Below are positions 1-6,108 of a stretch of DNA of 6,924 nucleotides, piece after piece (the stretch's first letter is position 1; each line of letters opens with the position of its first letter). This stretch comes from an uncultured Pseudomonas sp. GTDB lineage: Bacteria > Pseudomonadota > Gammaproteobacteria > Pseudomonadales > Pseudomonadaceae. The stretch is from assembly GCF_946885885.1 (NCBI RefSeq), contig NZ_CAMPHN010000212.1, positions 1 through 6,924 of the forward strand, given 5' to 3'. The notes under the pieces were generated by a model. It worked only from the letters and a program-made list of their open reading frames with translations, did not search any database and was not told where the DNA came from. Made by a program: the position numbers and the translations under genes.

Positions 1-1484
1 ATCCGGTCGACCTGATCGAGGACCGTCCGCTCAGCGGCCGCGAGAAACTCGCCAAACTGCCCCAGGTGCTGCGTGCGCTGTTTCATCTGTCGCGCGGGTT
101 CCGCCGCATGGATCGACTGGTCGCCGAGTTCCGGCAAATGTTCGACCAGGCCTACCGCAGCGTGCCACGCGCCAGCCTGCACACCCTGAGCGTCGGCGAA
201 CTGGTGGAACAGGCGCGGCTCCTGGACCGCGAGTTGCTGCAACGCTGGACCACGCCGATCGTCAACGACTTCTACGTGATGATGATGAACGGCCGGGTAC
301 ACCGCGCCCTGCTCGCCGCCGGCGTGGCCAACCCGGACCTGGTGCAGAACAACCTGCTGTCCGGCGAAGAGGGCATCGAAAGCACCGAGCCGACCAAGTA
401 CCTGCTGCGCATGTGCGCCTACGTACGCGCCAAGCCGGCGCTGCAGGCGTTGCTGGAAAGCGCGGAGAACGCCAGCCTGCTGGGGCGCATCCAGGTGCAG
501 GACGGCGATTTCCACGGCCAGTGCCTGGACTATATCGAGCGCTACGGCGACCGCACCATGGGCGAACTGAAGCTCGAGTCGATCACCCTGCGCCAGGACC
601 CGAGCTTTCTCTTCGCGGTGCTGAAGAACTACCTGAGCCGTCCCGATCTGACCCTGGAAACCCTGGCCGCCAACGAAGCGCGCTTTCGCCTGGAGGCCGA
701 GCGACTGGCCTTCGGCGCCATCCGTGAGCAGCTCGGCGCACGCCGTTTGCGCAGCTTCCGCAAACACCTGGCGCAGCTGCGCGATGCCATTCGCAATCGC
801 GAGAACATGCGCCTGGCGCGCACCCGTATGTTCGGTCTGTACCGCGAGCTGTTCCTCGAAATCGGCGTGCAATTCGCCTTCGACGGCCAGCTCGAACAAG
901 CCCGCGATATTTTCTACCTGAGTCTGGAAGAGCTTTACGCGTTGCAGGATGGCCGCGCCGTGCAAACCGAACTGAAAAGCCTGGTCGCCGCGCGCCAGGC
1001 CGAGTACGCCGGCTACCAACAGGCCGAGCTGCCCCACCACTTCTGGGCCTGGGGTATGGTTTACCGGCACAACGCTTACGCCTACCCCCATGACCAGGCG
1101 CTGCCCAGCGATGGCCAGCTCAAGGGCATCGGCTGCTACCCCGGCATCGTCGAAGGCAAGGTGCGGTTGATCTTCTCGCCGGAAGACGAGCTGTCGCTCG
1201 ATGGCCAGATTCTCTGCACGGTGCGCACCGATCCGGGCTGGGCGCCGCTGTTCCCCACCGCCGGCGGCATCTTGGTGGAGCGCGGCTCGACGCTATCGCA
1301 CTCGGCGGTGGTGGCGCGCGAGCTGGGCATTCCGGCAATCGTCGGCATCCCCGGTTTGACCCAGGTGCTCAAGGACGGCGAGCGGGTGCGCATGGACGGC
1401 ACCCACGGCAGCATCGAGCGTCTGGATCAGCAGCCCGAGCCCGCATCCCGCCAAACCCAGCCCGAGGAAGCCTGCCATGTCTGA
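1..1484 (+). CDS. PEP-utilising / rifampin phosphotransferase-like enzyme, C-terminal part (5' partial)
   Basis: The reading frame is open from base 3 to the TGA at 1482-1484, giving 493 visible residues. The GTG at 66 is probably internal, because the frame continues upstream without a stop and this family normally carries an N-terminal ATP-grasp domain, which is missing here. Counting from base 3, the C-terminal third is a phosphohistidine swivel domain. It shows YPGIVEG (379-385), the TDPGWAPLF block (409-417) typical of rifampin phosphotransferase and PEP synthase relatives, and GSTLSHSAVVARE (428-440) with the likely phosphorylated His433. Family members use ATP to phosphorylate the swivel His and pass the phosphate to pyruvate or to an acceptor hydroxyl. 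The PEP synthase barrel is not evident, so an alcohol acceptor is favoured by inference. The middle part is helix-rich and less conserved. The protein is probably cytoplasmic. Its 3' end overlaps the next gene by 8 bases. Confidence 0.85.
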   Translation, partial: PVDLIEDRPLSGREKLAKLPQVLRALFHLSRGFRRMDRLVAEFRQMFDQAYRSVPRASLHTLSVGELVEQARLLDRELLQRWTTPIVNDFYVMMMNGRVHRALLAAGVANPDLVQNNLLSGEEGIESTEPTKYLLRMCAYVRAKPALQALLESAENASLLGRIQVQDGDFHGQCLDYIERYGDRTMGELKLESITLRQDPSFLFAVLKNYLSRPDLTLETLAANEARFRLEAERLAFGAIREQLGARRLRSFRKHLAQLRDAIRNRENMRLARTRMFGLYRELFLEIGVQFAFDGQLEQARDIFYLSLEELYALQDGRAVQTELKSLVAARQAEYAGYQQAELPHHFWAWGMVYRHNAYAYPHDQALPSDGQLKGIGCYPGIVEGKVRLIFSPEDELSLDGQILCTVRTDPGWAPLFPTAGGILVERGSTLSHSAVVARELGIPAIVGIPGLTQVLKDGERVRMDGTHGSIERLDQQPEPASRQTQPEEACHV

Positions 1485-2601
1485 ACCGTCTCTGATCGCC
1501 GGCCCCTGGTCGCCAACCGACGTCATGCCCGAAGCCTTTCTCGATCTGCCCGAGCAGATCTACGCCGGGGACCCGCACTGGCTCGGCGAAGACAGCCAGT
1601 CCGTGCGCCGGCAATTCGGCCCGCACAATCCCTGGTTCGCTCAGCCCGACGCCGCCTGCTGGCTCGGCGTGGTGCCGGGTGAGGCACGGCTCGCCGGCTT
1701 CTATAGCGGGCAGCGGATAGAGGGCGCGCGCGTGGCGTTTTTCGGCTTTTGGGAAAGCCGCGACAACCTCGACGCCAATGGCCAGCTGTTCCGCGCCCTC
1801 GGCGACTGGGCCAAGGCCCAAGGCGCGACCCGGCTGTACGGGCCGATCAATTTTTCCACCTTCGGCAGCTACCGCGTGCGCCTGGACGCCTTCGAGGCCG
1901 GCGCCTTCCCCGGCGAGCCCTGGAACCCGCCCTACTACCCCGCACTGCTCGAGCAGTTGGGTTTCAGCCAGCGCTACCGCTACCTCTCGACCTTGACCGA
2001 CACCGAGAGCGCCGCCGAAAGCATTCGCGCCGACTACCTGCGGGTCAAGCCACGCCTGGAACGCCAGGTGCGTATGGAAGCGCTGGACGGCGACTTCTGG
2101 ATGAACAACCTGGACGAACTGTACGGTCTGGTCGATCAGGTATTCGGTGGCAACTTCGCCTACAGCCGCCTCAGCCGCGAGGCCTTCGAGCAGCATTGCG
2201 GGCGCCCCTTCGCCGAGCGCCTGTGCCCGCACAGCTCGGTGCTGGCGCGTAGCCTGGATGGGCGGATCGCCGGTTTCTTCCTGGTCTACCCCGACTATGC
2301 GCCGCTGCTGCGCAACGGCAATCCGCAGCCTCTGCCGGTGGCGCAGGTGAGCTTCGCCGAACACTTCGCCCAACTGCCGAGGCCGCGCCGCGCCCTGGCC
2401 AAGACCGGTGGCGTGCACCCGGATTTCCGCGAACTCGGCCTGTTCACCGCCATGGGCTGCGAACTGTCGCTGCGCGCCATGGCGCATTACGACGAACTGA
2501 CCGCGACCCTGGTGCGCGAGGACAACAACTCGCGGCAGTTCGCCTTGCGCCATGGCCGCAGCCAGAGCCGTCATTACGCGCTCTACCAGGGGGTGCTATG
2601 A
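1477..2601 (+). CDS. GNAT-fold N-acyltransferase-like protein (YghO-like)
   Basis: This is a 374-residue soluble protein. The ATG at 1477 is chosen because GAGGAAG lies at 1464-1470 and the gene overlaps the upstream stop by 8 bases. It resembles the YghO-type family of large GNAT-superfamily proteins. Diagnostic blocks are HNPWF near residue 50, FFGFWE near 90, RLYGPINFS at 119-127 and WNPPYYPALLEQLGF from 149. These fit the family pattern of an FGFFE block, a GPxNFS block and a PYNPPYY block. The C-terminal half carries KTGGVHPDFRELGLF (309-323), placed like the acyl-CoA-binding V-x-P-x-x-R-x-x-G-L motif of GNAT enzymes. The substrate is unknown. Acyl transfer to or from the product of the adjacent adenylating enzyme is plausible but inferred. 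The stop overlaps the next start as ATGA. Confidence 0.82.
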   Translation: MSEPSLIAGPWSPTDVMPEAFLDLPEQIYAGDPHWLGEDSQSVRRQFGPHNPWFAQPDAACWLGVVPGEARLAGFYSGQRIEGARVAFFGFWESRDNLDANGQLFRALGDWAKAQGATRLYGPINFSTFGSYRVRLDAFEAGAFPGEPWNPPYYPALLEQLGFSQRYRYLSTLTDTESAAESIRADYLRVKPRLERQVRMEALDGDFWMNNLDELYGLVDQVFGGNFAYSRLSREAFEQHCGRPFAERLCPHSSVLARSLDGRIAGFFLVYPDYAPLLRNGNPQPLPVAQVSFAEHFAQLPRPRRALAKTGGVHPDFRELGLFTAMGCELSLRAMAHYDELTATLVREDNNSRQFALRHGRSQSRHYALYQGVL

Positions 2602-4199
2602 ACAACGGCAATGTCGCCACCCTGATTCTCAGCGCCGCCCTGCGCCATCCGCAGCGCCTGGCCCTGCGCATCCCGCGCCCCGGCGAAGGCCTGACCAGCG
2701 ACAGCCTCAGCTATGCCGAGTTGCTCGGCTATGCCGCGCGCCTGCAACAAGCGCTACGAGCCGATGGCTGGCAGAGCGGCCAGCGCGTGCTGCTGTTGGC
2801 GAGCCCCGGCTTGCCGCTGTACGCCGTGCTCCTGGCGCTGTTGGGGTTGGGCCTGGTGCCGGTGCTGCTCGACCGTGGCATGAGCCGCGCGCGCATGCTC
2901 GCCGCCATCGCGGCCAGCGGCGCCAGCGGTTTGATCGGCCAACGCGATATCGTCAAACGCTGGTGGCTGTTGCCGCAACTCTGGCGCTTGCGCCGCTACA
3001 GCCTGGATGGCGCCTGCTTCGGCGCGCGCAGCCTGCCGCCAGATGCCGGGCAATGCGGCCTGACCAACTACCAATTCCTGCCGCGTGGCAACGACGACCA
3101 CGGCCTGATCAGCTTCACTTCCGGCAGCACCGGCGCCCCCAAAGGCGCCGACCGCACCCATGCCAGCCTGATCGCCCAGCACCTGGCGATCCGCAGCCAT
3201 TGGCCGGACCAGGACGACGAGATCGACATGCCCTGCTTCCCGGTGCTGGTGCTGCACAACCTGTGCTGCGGCATCAGCAGCGTGCTGCCGGCCGTCGACC
3301 TGGCCACGCCCGGGCAGGTGGATGCGGCACTGGTGCTGGAGCAGATTAGGCGCGAAGGCGTCACCCGCCTGAGCGGCGCGCCGGCTTATATGCAGCGTTT
3401 GGTGGAGCACGCGCAGGCCAATGGCTTGCAGTTGCCGCAGGTCCGCTCGCTGGTGATCGGCGGCTCGACGGTCAACCAGGCCCTACTGCGCGGCTGTTTG
3501 CGCAGTTTTCCGCAGGCCTGGGCGCGGGTGGTGTATGGCTCCACCGAAGCCGAGCCGATCGCCGAGGTGGAGATGAGCGAACTGTTGCAGGACTGGCACC
3601 AGCAGCCCGGCTACCTGCTCGGCAACCCGGCGGCGGTCGCCGAGGTGTGCATTGTCGATCCGCAACAGGCGCTGAGCGACGCGGTCAGCGTCGAGCGGGC
3701 GCGGCTGCCGGCCGGCCAAGTCGGCGAGATTCTGGTGGCCGGCCCCCATGTGCTCAAGGCCTATGTGAACAACCCCCAAGCCTGTGCGGAATGCAAGATT
3801 CCGCGCGCCGATGGCCTGGTCTGGCACCGCACCGGCGACTGTGGGGCATTCGATGAGCGGGGCCGCTTGTGGCTCCACGGCAGGCTCAAGGACCGCGTGC
3901 TGATCAACGGCCGCACCCAGGACAGTTTCATCCTCGAAAAAGCCCTGGATGCCCTGCCCGGCATCATCCGCAGCGCAGTGCTCAACGCCCTAGACGGTCA
4001 ACCGCTAGTGGTGCTGCAAGGCGAACCGCAACAGGCCGAGCAACTGCCGGCCGTGCTCGAGCAGTTCGACATCACCCGGGCCTGGCTCGCCCGCATTGCG
4101 CAGATGCCGGTGGATGGCCGCCACAACAGCAAGATCGACCGCCCGGCGCTGCGCCAGGCACTGAAAAATCGCCAACTCGCCTGCGAGGCCCTGCCATGA
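2598..4199 (+). CDS. AMP-dependent acyl synthetase/ligase, OleC-like
   Basis: This 533-residue member of the ANL superfamily activates a carboxylate with ATP to an acyl-adenylate. The core motifs are all present: the P-loop SFTSGSTGAPKG (172-183), VYGSTEAEP from 312 in the A5 position, TGD (412-414) with the ribose-binding Asp, GRLKDRV (428-434) at the hinge, and the C-terminal catalytic Lys512 in NSKIDRPALRQAL. Several local features recall OleC (olefin beta-lactone synthetase) more than typical acyl-CoA ligases: the block before and around SSVLPAVD, SGAPAYMQRL, the STEAEP form of A5, WHRTGDCGAFDERGRLW, and a divergent A8 region where GGENI-type residues are replaced by NGRTQDSFILEKAL. The OleC link is by eye and tentative. 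No OleA, OleB or OleD is in the window. The start is fixed by the ATGA overlap with the upstream gene and GGGGG just before it; the stop overlaps the next gene. Confidence 0.88.
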   Translation: MNNGNVATLILSAALRHPQRLALRIPRPGEGLTSDSLSYAELLGYAARLQQALRADGWQSGQRVLLLASPGLPLYAVLLALLGLGLVPVLLDRGMSRARMLAAIAASGASGLIGQRDIVKRWWLLPQLWRLRRYSLDGACFGARSLPPDAGQCGLTNYQFLPRGNDDHGLISFTSGSTGAPKGADRTHASLIAQHLAIRSHWPDQDDEIDMPCFPVLVLHNLCCGISSVLPAVDLATPGQVDAALVLEQIRREGVTRLSGAPAYMQRLVEHAQANGLQLPQVRSLVIGGSTVNQALLRGCLRSFPQAWARVVYGSTEAEPIAEVEMSELLQDWHQQPGYLLGNPAAVAEVCIVDPQQALSDAVSVERARLPAGQVGEILVAGPHVLKAYVNNPQACAECKIPRADGLVWHRTGDCGAFDERGRLWLHGRLKDRVLINGRTQDSFILEKALDALPGIIRSAVLNALDGQPLVVLQGEPQQAEQLPAVLEQFDITRAWLARIAQMPVDGRHNSKIDRPALRQALKNRQLACEALP

Positions 4200-4807
4200 A
4201 CGCCAGTCACTTGATCGTGCGCTTGAACCGGGTCGACCTGCTGACCCTGAGCGGGGTGATCAGCTCGTCCCTGGCCGTACTGAGCGGCTTGCATGGCCAG
4301 GTTTACCTGGGTATCGCCCTGCTGTTCCTGGCCATGCTCGGCGATGCGCTGGATGGCATGCTGGCGCGCAAGTTCGGCCTGGAGCGGGCGTTCGGCCGCT
4401 ACCTGGACGGCTTCATGGATGTGTTGATCTATCTGGTGAGCCCAGCCTTGCTGTTCTGGCAACTGGGCTTCGACGGGGCTTACGGCATGCTGCTGTGGCT
4501 CATGTTGATCTGCGGCTGCGTGCGCCTGTCGGTGTTCAACGACATCGGCAATATCCAGGAAAGCGACGGCCTGGCCTATCTGGGTATGCCGGTGTTCTGG
4601 AGCGTCTTTCTACTCGCCGGCTACGCCGCGCTGTTACTGGTACTGCCGCAAGCGCTGATCGATCCGCTGCTGGCCGTTGCCTTGGCGGCGTTCAGCTACG
4701 CCATGCTGCTGCGTCGGCCGTTCTTCAAGTTCAAGAGCCTGAAGCAGATCCTGTCCATCACCCTGGGCGGCAGCGGACTGTTCCTATTCCTGCAATTCGG
4801 AGGCTGA
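4196..4807 (+). CDS. CDP-alcohol phosphatidyltransferase family membrane protein
   Basis: This 203-residue integral membrane enzyme carries the complete family signature DxxDGxxARx8Gx3Dx3D, read as D50, D53, G54, A57, R58, G67, D71 and D75. The first three Asp bind two metal ions and the last acts as base in family members. Such enzymes displace CMP from a CDP-activated lipid or alcohol by an acceptor hydroxyl, forming a phosphodiester. Several hydrophobic segments follow, about six in all, as in the family. The stretch after the motif (FMDVLIYLVSPALLFW) recalls the phosphatidylserine synthase branch, but substrate cannot be read from sequence. The start ATG overlaps the upstream stop (ATGA) with GAGG at 4185-4188; an open frame extends further upstream inside the previous gene and is a shadow. 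A single base separates it from the CarS-like gene, its probable functional partner. Confidence 0.9.
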   Translation: MNASHLIVRLNRVDLLTLSGVISSSLAVLSGLHGQVYLGIALLFLAMLGDALDGMLARKFGLERAFGRYLDGFMDVLIYLVSPALLFWQLGFDGAYGMLLWLMLICGCVRLSVFNDIGNIQESDGLAYLGMPVFWSVFLLAGYAALLLVLPQALIDPLLAVALAAFSYAMLLRRPFFKFKSLKQILSITLGGSGLFLFLQFGG

Positions 4808-4808
4808 A

Positions 4809-5351
4809 ATGAACCTGCTCGATGCCTTGTCCATCGCCCTGTACGCGCAAATCCCAGTGGTGATCGGCGGCGTGCTACATATGTGGGCAGTAACCCACGA
4901 CCAGCTGCCCGGCTGGAAAATCCCGATCAACCGACGCCTGTTCGGCGCCAACAAAACCTGGCGCGGCCTGCTGCTGATGCCGGCGTTCACCGCGCTGGGC
5001 GCCCTCTGCCTGCTGCCGATGGAGTCGTATCTGGGCGAGCGCGCGCCCTTCGGCCCGGTCTTGCCGTTGGTCGGCGCCTGGGTCGGTCTGGCTTATGTGC
5101 TGGCCGAGCTGCCCAACTCTTGGCTCAAACGGTGCCTGGGCGCGGCCCCCGGAGCGCTGCCGAGTCGGCATACCGGCTGGTTCGTGCTGCTCGATCAGCT
5201 CGATTCGGGCATCGGCATCGCCTTGGCCTACTGCCTGTATCCGGGACTCGATTGGCAGGTGTGCGTGCTGTTCGCCCTGAGCTTTCCGCTGACGGCATTA
5301 CTGGTCAAGCGGCTGCTGTTTATCGCCAAACTCAAGCGTTCGGCGATTTAG
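4809..5351 (+). CDS. CarS/DUF46-family CTP:phospholipid cytidylyltransferase-like membrane protein
   Basis: This 180-residue membrane protein belongs to the CarS (CDP-archaeol synthase, DUF46) group related to CdsA. Visible landmarks are PINRRLFGANKTWRG (39-53), whose GxxKTWRG core is the family hallmark, NSWLKR (103-108), a Pro and His pair (P118, H121), and DQLDSG (129-134). The second half parallels the CdsA signature S-x-x-K-R...P-x-x-H-x-G...D-R-x-D, with DQLD in place of DRxD as in CarS. The GD that often precedes S-x-x-K-R is AE here. CarS transfers CMP from CTP to a phosphorylated lipid, releasing pyrophosphate; archaeal members act on digeranylgeranylglyceryl phosphate. That substrate is unlikely in this organism. 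CGGAGG at 4798-4803, five bases before the ATG, is a strong ribosome binding site. It probably supplies the CDP-substrate for the preceding gene product. No clear terminator is seen after it. Confidence 0.82.
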   Translation: MNLLDALSIALYAQIPVVIGGVLHMWAVTHDQLPGWKIPINRRLFGANKTWRGLLLMPAFTALGALCLLPMESYLGERAPFGPVLPLVGAWVGLAYVLAELPNSWLKRCLGAAPGALPSRHTGWFVLLDQLDSGIGIALAYCLYPGLDWQVCVLFALSFPLTALLVKRLLFIAKLKRSAI

Positions 5352-5361
5352 CGGCGTTCGC

Positions 5362-5664
5362 TCAGCTCAAGCGCGATGGCGACTTGCGGACGATTTTGAT
5401 CGAGTGCTTGAGCGTCGGCTTGCGCGTCACGCTGATGGCTTTGCGGGTGACGGTGTCGATGGTGATGTTCCAGAAACCGCTGCTCGGCACGCTGATCTTG
5501 GCCGGGAATTTGTCGAAGGCGCCGCCGTGGTAGGTATGGCGACCGCCGTTCTTGAAGCTGCGAAAGTTCGCATCGTTCATCAGGCGGATATTGCAGGTTT
5601 GCGAGCACTCGATCACCACGATGTCGTCTTCGTTCAGGTGTTCGCGCTGGTGTATGTATTTCAT
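5362..5664 (-). CDS. DUF1883 domain protein
   Basis: This 100-residue minus-strand gene starts at the ATG complementary to 5662-5664, with GGAG seven bases or so upstream on that strand, and ends 10 bases from the stop of the convergent CarS-like gene. The protein matches the DUF1883 pattern: an N-terminal stretch leading into NIRLMNDANFRSFKNGGRH (25-43), then YHGG (45-48), and a beta-rich VPSSGFWNITIDT segment (59-71). No signal peptide or membrane segment is present, so it is likely cytoplasmic. The domain is predicted to be a small all-beta fold and elsewhere is found alone or joined to TIR and other domains; its biochemical role is unknown to me. The last 30 residues are basic (many Lys and Arg). 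It is not part of the lipid operon. Confidence 0.85.
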   Translation of the reverse strand: MKYIHQREHLNEDDIVVIECSQTCNIRLMNDANFRSFKNGGRHTYHGGAFDKFPAKISVPSSGFWNITIDTVTRKAISVTRKPTLKHSIKIVRKSPSRLS

Positions 5665-5702
5665 TTACAGCTCCGCACGGCGTGGCCGGCTAAATCAAAG
5701 CG

Positions 5703-5731
5703 CTAGTATGAGTGCGCGGCTTGCCCCTCAA
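5703..5731 (-). promoter_or_regulatory. Possible sigma-70-like promoter for the DUF1883 gene
   Basis: On the minus strand TTGAGG (complement of 5726-5731) lies 17 bases from TACTAG (complement of 5703-5708); CATACT, a better -10 match, is offset by two bases at 15-base spacing. Either would give a leader of roughly 30 bases before the ATG at 5664. Matches to consensus are only moderate, so this is a weak call. Confidence 0.25.
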
Positions 5732-5737
5732 CAAGCC
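5718..5737. repeat. Inverted repeat in divergent intergenic region
   Basis: Perfect 6-base arms GGCTTG (5718-5723) and CAAGCC (5732-5737) flank an 8-base spacer. It lies between the divergent DUF1883 and exported-protein genes and overlaps the -35-like sequence of the minus-strand promoter candidate, as an operator might. A 6-base palindrome can arise by chance in GC-rich DNA. Confidence 0.3.
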
Positions 5738-5820
5738 CACCACCCCGCCCTGGCAGCAAGCGAAACGCCAGCCAACCTCTATGCTTGTGGTTGACCCGAA
5801 CGCCCCCTGGAGGCATTGAG

Positions 5821-6108
5821 ATGAAAAGCCACGGACTACTACCGCTCGCACTGCTGGCGACCTTGCTACTGGCGACCCTGGGCAATGCTCAGGCTGGCGA
5901 GCCCGACCAGCGCAGCATGCAGGCTTACAACGAGCTGCTGGAAATGAGCCTGAAGGAGAAGAAAGGCCTAATGTTCTATGTCAACGGCCAGGCCATTGGG
6001 GGCGCCGTTACCAAGATCGGTGACGATGGCTTTATTGAGGTACGCAACCAGCAATATGGTCGCATCATTATTCGCCTGGAACAGGTTGATGCACTGGCCA
6101 CCAATTGA
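5821..6108 (+). CDS. Small exported protein with predicted beta-barrel-like mature domain
   Basis: This 95-residue protein is not recognised as a named family. The ATG at 5821 is preferred over an upstream in-frame TTG because TGGAGG sits at 5808-5813, seven bases before it, and because translation then begins directly with a signal peptide: one Lys, a Leu/Ala-rich core (residues 5-21) and an AQA cleavage site after residue 25. The mature protein of 70 residues has a short helix-like segment (32-47, rich in Glu, Leu, Lys) followed by alternating polar and hydrophobic residues: GLMFYVNGQAIGGAV, GFIEVRN and GRIIIRLEQVDAL. This strand pattern resembles a small Sm- or SH3-like barrel, which is inference from pattern only. 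Periplasmic location is likely. Its last 20 bases overlap the start of the next gene, suggesting coupled expression. Confidence 0.78.
   Translation: MKSHGLLPLALLATLLLATLGNAQAGEPDQRSMQAYNELLEMSLKEKKGLMFYVNGQAIGGAVTKIGDDGFIEVRNQQYGRIIIRLEQVDALATN

Noticed and set aside
1369..2574. A 401-residue minus-strand open frame
   Set aside because: It lies antisense to the end of the phosphotransferase gene and most of the GNAT-like gene, is rich in Ala, Gly and Gln, and shows no family motifs. Long antisense frames are common in GC-rich coding DNA.
2552..3349. A 265-residue plus-strand open frame
   Set aside because: It is an Arg/Ala/Pro-rich shifted frame inside the adenylating-enzyme gene, with no motif; the true frame has all ANL motifs.
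3869..4195. N-terminal extension of the CDP-alcohol phosphatidyltransferase
   Set aside because: The in-frame extension overlaps the C-terminal domain of the adenylating enzyme and is Arg/Pro/Gln-rich and unlike the family. The ATG at 4196 gives the normal size and an ATGA junction.
5330..5380. Terminator between the convergent CarS-like and DUF1883 genes
   Set aside because: No convincing GC-rich stem followed by a T-run is visible; only a short direct repeat CTCAAGCG, likely chance.
5791..5819. Plus-strand promoter with TTGACC as -35 before the small exported protein
   Set aside because: A -10 at normal spacing would overlap the ribosome binding site and put the transcription start inside the coding region.
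5785..5820. Upstream TTG start for the small exported protein
   Set aside because: It lacks a ribosome binding site and would place 12 residues before the signal peptide; the ATG at 5821 has TGGAGG at good spacing.
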